Source of the DNA: Flavobacteriales bacterium
Lineage (GTDB): Bacteria > Bacteroidota > Bacteroidia > Flavobacteriales_D > Parvicellaceae
Assembly (NCBI GenBank): GCA_026993705.1
Contig: JALWSJ010000384.1
Span: 1 to 9,684, forward strand
DNA: 9,684 bases
Reading direction: 5' to 3'
Part shown: in pieces, positions 1 to 7,161 of the stretch
How positions within the stretch are numbered: position 1 is the first letter of the stretch
Layout of the letters: each line of letters starts with the position of its first letter
Program-made: the position numbers and the translations under genes
The notes under the pieces: model-generated
Seen by the model: only the letters and a program-made list of their open reading frames with translations
Told to the model about the DNA's origin: nothing
Databases searched by the model: none

Positions 1-143
1 GCGTTAGGGATAGGAACGGCATCCTTTTGGTTTGTTTGCTTTATGCAAACCAAAAGATATAGTGGATAGCCCGACCCCAATAACACAAAAGGCGAGTTGT
101 TGGTAAACAATTCGCCTTTTGTGTTATTGGGGAAACGCCCAAA
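1..143 (+). repeat. Intergenic structured repeat, copy A (type I flanks, GGTTTG tip, long second hairpin)
   Basis: Family landmarks in order: GCGTTAGGGATAG at the 5' end, AACGGC-AT, a central hairpin (CTTTTGGTTTG paired with CAAACCAAAAG), GATATAGTGGATAGCCCGACC (20 of its bases shared with related copies), a second hairpin, and AACGCCCAAA at the 3' end. The first base of the window is the first base of the consensus, so the left flank is unseen. The right end abuts the stop codon of the OmpA-family gene (TTA at 144-146 on the plus strand) with no spacer. Three further copies are present at 3465, 6796 and 8757. It contains no plausible gene. Similar intergenic repeats seem familiar from other Bacteroidota genomes, but I cannot name the family or its function. 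Confidence 0.85.
75..132. terminator. 27-bp stem hairpin just downstream of the OmpA-family gene; possible bidirectional terminator or 3'-end stabiliser
   Basis: Bases 75-101 pair with 106-132 around a GGTA loop. The only non-Watson-Crick pair is one G-T wobble (96/111). It forms the second hairpin of repeat copy A and starts 11 nt past the stop codon of the minus-strand OmpA-family gene. No T-tract follows on either strand, so it is not a classical intrinsic terminator. A role in termination or in protecting the mRNA 3' end is inferred from position and stability only. Confidence 0.35.
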
Positions 144-2228
144 TTATAATATAACGAAAACTGTTCTTCTGTTTTGTTGTCTTCCTTTCGCAGTTTTGTT
201 ACTTGCTACAGGTTGTGATGAACCGTAGCCTTTTGCAACTAATCGACTTTTGGAAATTCCGTGTTTTACAAGGTAGTCAACTACGGCTTGTGCTCTGTCG
301 TGGGATAGTTTTTTGTTCATACTTTCGCTTCCTACGTTGTCGGTGTGTCCAGCGATTTCGATTTGTAAGTTTGGAACATCTTTTAATAGTTTTACCAATC
401 GGTCAAGTTCGGCATTTGACTCTTGTGTTAAAGTTGATTTTCCTGAAGCAAAGAAGATATTTCTTAAATCTATGGTACTTCCCTTCTTGATGTTTTTTAG
501 TTCAATTTCTTTGTTGACCATGTTGAAATCTCCGCCGTTTTTGATGTCGAAGTTTTCGCTATGGAATAAGTATCCATCGGCTTCAACTGCAATACCATAA
601 TTTTTTCCTGAAGGTAAAGACATTAAGAACTTTCCAGTAGCACTGTTTGAAGTTAGCGTTTCGATTTTTCTGCCTGTACTGTTGTCGGTAATGGTGATTT
701 TGGCTTCTACCGGTTTTTCTGAAATAGCATCGATCGTTTTACCTTTAAATACTGTTAATGACTTTTTGTTAACCTTTACTTCTTCTTCGATTTCCACATT
801 TTGAATCGGTTGTGCAATACTAGCTAATAGGTAATCTTCGGTTGTTAATACTTGTTCTTTTGGTTCTCCCCAAAACGTAATTTTATAGATGTCTAATCCG
901 CCTTTTCCTCCTTCTCGGTTTGAAGCTATATAGGCGTATTTTCCACTGGCAGTAGAAGCAAAAAAGTAATCGTCGTAGGGCGTATTGATAGGATACCCTA
1001 GGTTTTTAGGTTCTGTCCATGCTCCTTGTTTTTTGTACGATACAAAAATATCCATTCCTCCCATTGAGTTGTGCCCTTCGCTACTAAAATACATTGTTTC
1101 TCCGTCGGGATGCATATACACTGAACCTTCGTTGAATTTAGTATTAACGGTTGAACCGATAGTTTGAGCAGCACCAAACTCGTTGGGTTTTCCATTCATA
1201 CGTCCACAGAAAAATATATCAGTTCCTTTGCTAGAGCTTCCAACTTTTTTACTGGAAACAAAAACAATTTTACGATTGTTATAGTTGTAACTCGCATAGG
1301 TTTGGTCAGCACTGGTATTGATGCTTCTATGTAATTTCATCGGTGCACTCCACTTAACGCCTTTTAATTTACTTTCGTAAATATCATAATTATCGCTTTC
1401 TTTTTTGAAGAGCAACATTTTTGTACCATCATACCAAAGCATTGTAGCCGTTTCGTCTTTGGTTGTATTGAGTGGTGCTCCCATTGATTTTGGTTTGGAC
1501 CAATGTCCTTTTTCATCCATTTCGGTTACGTAAATATCACCGTCATATTCACCAACTTCGTTGGCTTTGTGTCCGTTTTCTCTATTTGAAGTAAAAATGA
1601 TAGTTGCTCCATCAGTAGAGATACAAGGGCTATATTCATCGTTTTTAGTGTTTATCGTTTTAACGTTGTCCACCCAAACACGTTCAGGTTTCGCGGTTAA
1701 TACTTTCCCGCTTTTGCACTCTTTTTTACGTTTAGAAAGCATTTTACCTAAAGAAGCAATTTGTTTACTTTTTGAGTTTGATTCAAATTTTGTGTAGTGT
1801 TTTAGAGCCTTAGAAAAATCCATATCCAACTGATAAGCCATACCTAAGTAAAAATCACTAAAGTCATCGACTTCTGGATTTAATTTAATAGCTTTTTCTA
1901 AATAATTTAACGCCTTATATTTTTCATTCGTGTACAAGTAGGCGTTTCCAAGTAAAAAGTTCAACTCTGCACTTTTAGGATTAAACTTGTAGGCTTTTTT
2001 TAATTCAATGATAGCAGCTTTGAAAGTGTTACCAGGATTTTGAACATTGTAAATTGCTTCGTTCCCTTGTTCAACCAATTCTTTTCCCTTCTCAAAATGA
2101 ACAAGAGCTTCTTTAAATTCTGTTTTTTTATCTTTAAAATTACTCGCCTTAAACGGTACATCTTGACCAAAAGTAAATAAAGAGAAAGATAAAAAGGCAA
2201 TGGTTATAAATATTGATATGATTTTCAT
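144..2228 (-). CDS. OmpA-family envelope protein with TPR, PD40 beta-propeller and carboxypeptidase-regulatory-like domains (PorE-like architecture)
   Basis: 694 residues. Residues 1-22 form a Sec signal peptide ending ...FTFGQ, with no lipobox cysteine. TPR-like helices occupy about 67-150. About 193-450 carry five PD40/WD40-like propeller blades with motifs such as YSPCISTDGATIIFTSNR and GGMDIFVS. A carboxypeptidase-regulatory-like beta-sandwich lies at about 490-575. The C-terminal OmpA domain (about 585-694) has HTDN and LSHDRA motifs; D630 and R645 are the expected peptidoglycan (diaminopimelate) ligands. The likely role is a periplasmic protein tethered to peptidoglycan. The order TPR, propeller, regulatory domain, OmpA matches PorE of the Porphyromonas T9SS, which is a lipoprotein and works with PorP. 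This protein lacks the lipid anchor, and many Bacteroidota encode several paralogues, so PorE itself is not claimed. The start is 29 bp after the upstream TPR gene, which suggests one operon. Repeat copy A abuts its stop codon. Confidence 0.93.
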   Translation of the reverse strand: MKIISIFITIAFLSFSLFTFGQDVPFKASNFKDKKTEFKEALVHFEKGKELVEQGNEAIYNVQNPGNTFKAAIIELKKAYKFNPKSAELNFLLGNAYLYTNEKYKALNYLEKAIKLNPEVDDFSDFYLGMAYQLDMDFSKALKHYTKFESNSKSKQIASLGKMLSKRKKECKSGKVLTAKPERVWVDNVKTINTKNDEYSPCISTDGATIIFTSNRENGHKANEVGEYDGDIYVTEMDEKGHWSKPKSMGAPLNTTKDETATMLWYDGTKMLLFKKESDNYDIYESKLKGVKWSAPMKLHRSINTSADQTYASYNYNNRKIVFVSSKKVGSSSKGTDIFFCGRMNGKPNEFGAAQTIGSTVNTKFNEGSVYMHPDGETMYFSSEGHNSMGGMDIFVSYKKQGAWTEPKNLGYPINTPYDDYFFASTASGKYAYIASNREGGKGGLDIYKITFWGEPKEQVLTTEDYLLASIAQPIQNVEIEEEVKVNKKSLTVFKGKTIDAISEKPVEAKITITDNSTGRKIETLTSNSATGKFLMSLPSGKNYGIAVEADGYLFHSENFDIKNGGDFNMVNKEIELKNIKKGSTIDLRNIFFASGKSTLTQESNAELDRLVKLLKDVPNLQIEIAGHTDNVGSESMNKKLSHDRAQAVVDYLVKHGISKSRLVAKGYGSSQPVASNKTAKGRQQNRRTVFVIL

Positions 2229-2257
2229 AATCGTAGTATTGTAAATGTTAGTTAAAA

Positions 2258-3352
2258 TTAAAAAGCACAGTTAGCTGCGTGGTATTTAGCTCCTTTTTCA
2301 GACCCTAATTCCTCAGCCTTACTCCAGTCTTTGCAAGCTCCTTCCATGTCTCTTGTCATTTCTTTAGAAACTCCTCTATTCGCGTAAGCATCAGCGTATT
2401 TAGGATTCAGTTTAATTGCTTTATTGAAATCTTCAACTGCTTCTTTGTACTTCTCTTTTTTATGTTTGATAACACCTCTGTTATTGTAGGCAGGAGCATA
2501 GTTTTTATTGACAGCAATAGCTTTATTGAAATCAATCATAGCTTCGTTTAGCTTGCCTTGTTCCATATTCATAACCCCTCTATTGTTGTAGGCAATAAAA
2601 AACTTAGGGTTTAGTGAAATTGCTTTGCTATAAGCATCTTTAGCACCTTGGTAATCTTTCAAATTCTTTTTTACCGTACCTATATTATTAAAGATAAAAG
2701 CGTGTTTAGGAGCATATCTCCCAGCTTTCTGGTAATCTTCTAGTGCTTTTTGGTATTCTTTCTTCATTCTATAGCAACTACCTCTATCATTATAAGCATC
2801 CGCAAAATCCGATTTAATAGCAATTGCTTTAGTGAACATTTTAATAGCCCCATCATAATCCGCCATCATGAACAATACACCACCAGCATTGTACGGATAT
2901 TTTTCATTCTGACTATCGATTTGTGCAGCTTTATTGTAATCTTTCAGTGCTTTTTCGTATTGTTTGAGTTTCTGATAAGCCACACCTCTTTGGTAGTAAG
3001 CATTGGCATTTTGCGGATTCAATTTGATCAATTGACTAAAAGTAGAAATTGCTCCTTTATATTTCTTAGATTGGATTTGAGCTACCCCTTTATTAAAATA
3101 AGCCGCTTCAAACTTCGGGTCGCCAGATATCGCCTTATCAAACGATTGAACAGCTTTAGCGTACTGCTTTTGTTTAAACAATGATATACCAGTATTATAC
3201 GCTTCCTGAGCTTCAGCCGTAGCAGCAGCTTCAGCGTTTTCTGCGTTTACTTTGTTTAGTAAATCGAGTTCTTCTTGCGTTAAGTCTTCTTGTGCAAAGC
3301 TACCAAAAGCCAAAATAGCACAGGTTAAAAATAGTAATATTTTCCTTATCAT
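2258..3352 (-). CDS. Secreted TPR-repeat protein
   Basis: 364 residues. Residues 1-21 are a signal peptide (MIRKILLFLTCAILAFGSFAQ without its final residue is the hydrophobic part), followed by a Glu/Ala-rich linker to about residue 50. From A51 there are eight consecutive 34-residue TPR units with the usual Gly8/Tyr11/Ala20/Pro32-type pattern (AYNNRGV...YKEAVEDFNKAIKLNP), then a degenerate ninth that ends in GACKDWSKAEELGS...NC, a common terminus for Bacteroidota TPR proteins. TPR superhelices bind other proteins, so an envelope scaffold role is likely; the partner is unknown. It is first in a probable operon with the OmpA-family gene 29 bp downstream. A weak -7-like box (TAACTTG on the minus strand, plus-strand bases 3377-3383) lies 24 nt before the ATG. 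I can assign the fold but not a specific function. Confidence 0.9.
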   Translation of the reverse strand: MIRKILLFLTCAILAFGSFAQEDLTQEELDLLNKVNAENAEAAATAEAQEAYNTGISLFKQKQYAKAVQSFDKAISGDPKFEAAYFNKGVAQIQSKKYKGAISTFSQLIKLNPQNANAYYQRGVAYQKLKQYEKALKDYNKAAQIDSQNEKYPYNAGGVLFMMADYDGAIKMFTKAIAIKSDFADAYNDRGSCYRMKKEYQKALEDYQKAGRYAPKHAFIFNNIGTVKKNLKDYQGAKDAYSKAISLNPKFFIAYNNRGVMNMEQGKLNEAMIDFNKAIAVNKNYAPAYNNRGVIKHKKEKYKEAVEDFNKAIKLNPKYADAYANRGVSKEMTRDMEGACKDWSKAEELGSEKGAKYHAANCAF

Positions 3353-3464
3353 AATTATTGTGTTTTATTCGGCTCGCAAGTTAAAAAGTTCTCAATAGCA
3401 ATAAAAGAATAAGTTTTTAACAATAGGGTTTATTTACAAAGAATAGATATTTAAGGTGTAAAGA

Positions 3465-3617
3465 TTTGGGCGTTCCCATTACAGCATAAAAAAGCAATTC
3501 CGTTGCACTGCATTGCTTTTTAACGCCGTAAAGGTCGGGCTATCACTACTCACTCTTTTTGCCCTCAAAAGGAGGAGGGCAAAAAGGAGTTCAAACACGC
3601 CGTTCTATCCCTAACGC
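3465..3617 (-). repeat. Intergenic structured repeat, copy B (type II flanks, GCCCTC tip)
   Basis: Read on the minus strand it starts GCGTTAGGGATAG and ends AACGCCCAAA, like copy A. Its central hairpin (plus-strand arms 3555-3566 and 3575-3586, 12 bp, loop AAAAGGAG) has a GCCCTC tip and type II flanks (GTGTTTGAACTCC and GAGTGAGTAGTGATAG). Its second hairpin has a perfect 10-bp inner stem (3489-3498 with 3512-3521) and a further outer stem with a mismatch; its sequence is unrelated to that of copy A. It lies between divergent genes, with the AACGCCCAAA end 112 bp from the TPR gene start. Confidence 0.85.
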
Positions 3618-3865
3618 ATATGAAATGAGCAATAAGAAAGTGAGTTTTCCTATCTAAAAGGATGTTTTTTGAGAATTAAAGAATAATTTTCAAATGTTAT
3701 TATTTTGTTAATTCATTTAATTACTATATCTTGCTCTTGATTTGCGTACAAATATTAAAGCCAATGCAACTTTTGTTACAAATTATTAGTCTAAGTAATG
3801 TTGTTCTTTATTAACTAGAGAATCAAATACAATAAATAGAAAGACATATATTAAAGATATTAAAC

Positions 3866-6784
3866 ATGAAAATAATAATACTAATCCTTATTACTTTTTT
3901 CTCTTTGGGAGTTTTTTCTCAAGGTACAAATTGTTATAATTCAACCCCGTTTTGTACGGGGACAACCTATTCATTTCCAAGTGTTACAGGGAATTCAGGT
4001 TATGGTTCAGTAAGTTGTTTGGGTTCTACACCTAATCCCACTTGGTTTCATTTTCAAATAGCTAATCCGGGGAATATGACTATAAGAATACAGCAAGGAT
4101 CCAATGATGTCGATTTTATTTGTTGGGGACCTTTTACTTCTGCTACTGGTGCTTGTGGTAATCCTTTTCCTTCCGGACCTGTTGAATCTTGTAGTTATTC
4201 TGCCAGTGCTACGGAATATTGTCAAATTACCGGAGCAAATACTGGAGAATGGTATATCTTGTTGATTACGAATTATTCTGGTAGTCCTGGTAATTTTGTG
4301 TTTACAAATACGGGCGGAAATGCTACAACTAACTGTTGTATTCTGTCTGGAACAGATGCCGGGAATCCATTTACAAAGACATGCGTATCTAATTCATCGG
4401 GAGCAACGATTGGTACTTCTCCAACTTCAGGAAGTACATATAGTTGGACACCTGCTGCTGGGTTATCAAATCCAAATATTTCGAATCCAGTGGCTAACCC
4501 AATCAGTACCACTACTTACACTTTACAAGAAATTGATGCGAGTGGGTGTGTATTTACTGACCAAGTTACTGTAACGGTTAACACAGCCCCGCCAAATGCA
4601 AACGCAGGAAGTGATGTAACAATAAATTGTGCCATACCAACTACTACATTAAATGCGAGTGGAGGTGTAAGTTATTCTTGGTCACCTACTGCTGGTTTGT
4701 CAAATCCAAATATACGTAATCCTGTTGCCAATCCAAGTAGTACGACAACCTATACTGTAACGGTTACAGGTTCAAATGGTTGTACGGCAACCGATCAGGT
4801 AACCATAACTGTTGATAAAGCACCGCCTACTGCAAATGCAGGAGCAGATGTTACAACAACGTGTATAACACCAACAGCTCAATTAAATGGTTCCGGAGGG
4901 GTGAGTTATTCGTGGTCTCCTTCAACAGGTCTGTCAAATGCAAATGTTTTTAATCCCGTTGCAAATCCAAGTACTACAACAATTTATACGCTGACTGCAA
5001 TGGCGGCTAATGGATGTACAGATACCGACCAAGTAACAGTAACTGTCGATGAGACTCCTCCGTCAGTAAATGCAGGAAGTGATTTTACTATCACTTGTAC
5101 AACACCGAGTGTAACTCTTAGTGGTTCAGGTTCGGGAACTTATTCATGGTCTCCTTCTAATGGTTTGTCCGGAACGACAATAGCAACTCCGGTTGCGACA
5201 CCTGCTTCAACAACTACTTATACGTTAACCGTTACCGCTTTAAATGGTTGTACAGCAACTGACCAAGTAGTTATTTCAGTTGACAAAACACCACCCAATA
5301 CAAACGCAGGAAGTGATATTACTTTAGACTGTATTACTACAAGCGGTGTGTTTAATGCTACGGGGGGAGTATCCTTTTTGTGGACAAGACCGGATGGTTC
5401 AACTGCCACAACAGCTTCATTACCGGTTTCCGATACTGACCCTGCCGGCTATTATGTAGTGGAAGGTACAGGAAGTAATGGTTGTACAAAATTAGACTCA
5501 GCTCTATTAACAATAGACCAAACTCCACCAAATGCAAGTGCAGGAGCAGATGTTATTTTAGATTGTGCAACAAGTTCAGGAACTTTTACCGCTACGGGAG
5601 GTGTAACTTATGCTTGGGTAACTCCGTCAGGAGGAACAAATTCATCTTCTACTATAAATGTTACATTCTCTGACCCGGTAGGAGATTATGTTGTTACGAT
5701 TGCAGCTCCTAATGGTTGTGTAATTCAAGATACAGCCATGTTGATAGTTGATACAATTGTTCCAGTTGTAAATGCTGGTATTGATACCTTACTTACTTGT
5801 AGTCATATGAGTATTGATTTAAATGGTACGCAATCGGATACAGGCAGTATTTATAGTAATGTTTGGACAACCTATATAGGACATATCGTTACGGGAACTA
5901 CCACGCTTACCCCAACAGTTGATTCTGTCGGAAATTACTTTTTAACCATAACCAATACTGTTAATCACTGTGTTAATTCCGATACGGTTTACGTAGGTAT
6001 TGATACCATACACCCAGTAGCCGTGGCGGGAGTTGATACCATTATTAGTTGTAACATTCCAGAAATTAATTTGTCAGGTACGGGTTCATCTACAGGAAAT
6101 TATACTTACTTATGGACAACGCTTGATGGCAATATCACAATGGGAGATAATACACTTAGTCCAACGGTTAATCAAGGGGGAAATTATACGTTACTAGTAA
6201 CCAATAACTATAATGGTTGTACAGATAATGATCAAGTTTTTGTAGCAGAAGATTTAACGGCAGTCGTTGATATTTTAGTTCATTCTGTTTCGGTTGATAC
6301 AATTTATGGCGTTGCTCCGGATTCGGTTGATTATTCGTGGGTAGGGGATAACGGAACAGTGCAGTGGGATTTTGGAGATAATAATTTCAGTACAGATTCG
6401 TCGTTGATGCATATTTATAATTTACGAGGAGATTATATGGCTTATATTATTTTAACAGATGAAAGAGGCTGTGTAGCCTATGATTCTATTTACGTTTTTG
6501 TGGATGGAAGAGAGATTCGTTTCCCTAATATATTCACGCCAAATGGAGATGGAGTAAACGATATATTTACCTTTAAAGCAGAACGAATAACCGAATTTGA
6601 GTGTGTAATATTCAACCGCTGGGGACAAGTAGTTTACAGTTGGACTGCTCCTGTAGGAGGTTGGGACGGAAGAACTTTAGCAGGAAAAGAATCGCCAACC
6701 GGAGAATATTATTACATTTTAAAAGCCATAGACAGAGACGGAAAATCTATAGAGAGAAAAGGTAATCTGATGTTAACTAGGTAA
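3866..6784 (+). CDS. T9SS cargo protein with Ig-like repeats and a type B (gliding motility-associated) C-terminal sorting domain
   Basis: 972 residues. A signal peptide (about 1-19, MKIIILILITFFSLGVFSQ) precedes a cysteine-rich N-terminal domain (about 20-173, ten Cys, containing DVDFICWGPF) of a kind seen in large secreted Bacteroidota proteins. Eight Ig-like repeats follow (174-798). Units 2-6 are each exactly 78 residues and carry two cysteines (NGC and a terminal C). A PKD-like domain (about 800-882, WDFGD at 834-838) and the CHU_C/TIGR04131-type sorting domain (884-972: IRFPNIFTPNGDGVND, FNRWGQ, GGWDG, PTGEYYYIL) complete it. Known biology: the signal peptide directs Sec export and the C-terminal domain directs T9SS transport to the surface or medium. 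No enzymatic domain is visible, so adhesion is the likely role. A weak promoter candidate lies upstream (TTTG 3741-3744, AACTTTTG 3768-3775). The gene is flanked by direct repeat copies B and C. Confidence 0.93.
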   Translation: MKIIILILITFFSLGVFSQGTNCYNSTPFCTGTTYSFPSVTGNSGYGSVSCLGSTPNPTWFHFQIANPGNMTIRIQQGSNDVDFICWGPFTSATGACGNPFPSGPVESCSYSASATEYCQITGANTGEWYILLITNYSGSPGNFVFTNTGGNATTNCCILSGTDAGNPFTKTCVSNSSGATIGTSPTSGSTYSWTPAAGLSNPNISNPVANPISTTTYTLQEIDASGCVFTDQVTVTVNTAPPNANAGSDVTINCAIPTTTLNASGGVSYSWSPTAGLSNPNIRNPVANPSSTTTYTVTVTGSNGCTATDQVTITVDKAPPTANAGADVTTTCITPTAQLNGSGGVSYSWSPSTGLSNANVFNPVANPSTTTIYTLTAMAANGCTDTDQVTVTVDETPPSVNAGSDFTITCTTPSVTLSGSGSGTYSWSPSNGLSGTTIATPVATPASTTTYTLTVTALNGCTATDQVVISVDKTPPNTNAGSDITLDCITTSGVFNATGGVSFLWTRPDGSTATTASLPVSDTDPAGYYVVEGTGSNGCTKLDSALLTIDQTPPNASAGADVILDCATSSGTFTATGGVTYAWVTPSGGTNSSSTINVTFSDPVGDYVVTIAAPNGCVIQDTAMLIVDTIVPVVNAGIDTLLTCSHMSIDLNGTQSDTGSIYSNVWTTYIGHIVTGTTTLTPTVDSVGNYFLTITNTVNHCVNSDTVYVGIDTIHPVAVAGVDTIISCNIPEINLSGTGSSTGNYTYLWTTLDGNITMGDNTLSPTVNQGGNYTLLVTNNYNGCTDNDQVFVAEDLTAVVDILVHSVSVDTIYGVAPDSVDYSWVGDNGTVQWDFGDNNFSTDSSLMHIYNLRGDYMAYIILTDERGCVAYDSIYVFVDGREIRFPNIFTPNGDGVNDIFTFKAERITEFECVIFNRWGQVVYSWTAPVGGWDGRTLAGKESPTGEYYYILKAIDRDGKSIERKGNLMLTR
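4385..6259 (+). repeat. Eight tandem Ig-like domain repeats inside the T9SS cargo gene
   Basis: Unit boundaries by the terminal cysteine: residues 174-255 (82), 256-333, 334-411, 412-489, 490-567, 568-645 (78 each), 646-729 (84) and 730-798 (69, no terminal motif). Each of units 1-7 ends in a version of PPNANAGSDVTINC. Units 1-4 share a YSWSP..GLSN core, 5-6 a W..PSG type core, and 7-8 a longer WTT..G.I..G..TLSPTV core, so three subtypes run in order along the protein. The paired cysteines in each unit could form one disulfide per domain (inference). Confidence 0.85.
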
Positions 6785-6795
6785 ATTACATTAAA

Positions 6796-6890
6796 TTGGG
6801 CGTTCCCCCAACAACAGAAAAGGCTATCCGCTATATCTTTTGCCCTCCAAAAGGAGGGAGGGCAAAAGGATGCCGCTTCTATCCCTAACG
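6796..6890 (-). repeat. Intergenic structured repeat, copy C (type I flanks, GCCCTCC tip, second hairpin deleted)
   Basis: On the minus strand it reads (A/G)CGTTAGGGATAG, GCGGC-AT, the central hairpin (plus-strand arms 6837-6848 and 6857-6868, 12 bp, loop AAAAGGAG), GATATAGCGGATAGCC, then TTTTCTGTTGTTGGGGG and AACGCCCAA. The GATAGCCCGACC core and one arm of the second hairpin are missing compared with copy A. Its AACGCCC end is 11 nt beyond the cargo gene's stop codon. The outer terminus is CTAACGT on the plus strand where the other copies have CTAACGC. Confidence 0.82.
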
Positions 6891-6908
6891 TGTGACTAAT
6901 CTTTTTTC

Positions 6909-6941
6909 AGACCTAGTAGGTTTTCAAAACCTACTAGGTCT
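6909..6941. repeat. Perfect palindrome, 16-bp arms with a 1-base loop
   Basis: AGACCTAGTAGGTTTT (6909-6924) and AAAACCTACTAGGTCT (6926-6941) are exact reverse complements around C6925. It lies between convergent genes just beyond repeat copy C. There is no T-tract after it on either strand (on the plus strand T6902-6907 precedes it), so it is not a classical intrinsic terminator, although such a stem could still stop or protect converging transcripts. ACCTAxxAGGT-type palindromes seem common in Bacteroidota intergenic DNA from memory; I cannot verify this. Confidence 0.75.
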
Positions 6942-6968
6942 CAGTAAAATGAGCGGTAAGAAAATAAA

Positions 6969-7054
6969 TTTTTGGTTTCTTAGACGATGAATATTTTCTT
7001 TGCATAGCACCAGCTATGGAAATAAAATATGAAGAAGAATGAGGAATCAAAAAA
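6969..7054. repeat. Long imperfect palindrome (possible MITE relic or structured RNA)
   Basis: Bases 6969-6981 (TTTTTGGTTTCTT) pair along their full length with 7042-7054 (GAGGAATCAAAAA) if three G-T pairs are allowed. Inside this, ATATTTT (6991-6997) pairs with AAAATAT (7025-7031) and CATAG (7003-7007) with CTATG (7014-7018) around a CACCAG loop. A separate 8-bp inverted repeat, TAGACGAT (6981-6988) and ATCGTCTA (7064-7071), overlaps the same region. No coding potential was recognised. Confidence 0.45.
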
Positions 7055-7080
7055 CTCTTTATATCGTCTATTTTGCCCGT

Positions 7081-7101
7081 GTTAGGGATACGATCCCTAA
7101 C
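7081..7101. repeat. Collapsed palindrome made of two repeat ends (GTTAGGGAT / ATCCCTAAC)
   Basis: Two copies of the intergenic repeat's conserved outer end face each other with only ACG between them: GTTAGGGAT at 7081-7089 and ATCCCTAAC at 7093-7101, the latter followed by GC as in full copies. The following bases (CGCATA, then AGAATGA) resemble the sequence beyond copy B (CGCATATGAAATGA). It lies about 60 bp downstream of the purB stop codon. Confidence 0.6.
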
Positions 7102-7161
7102 GCATAAGAATGATATTCTATACTGTTTTGAGTCATCTTACAACGGTTTTTATATAATTAA

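Noticed and set aside
2750..3184. 144-codon plus-strand open frame opposite the TPR gene
   Set aside because: It is a shadow of the repetitive TPR coding sequence; the minus-strand frame has clear TPR periodicity and a signal peptide.
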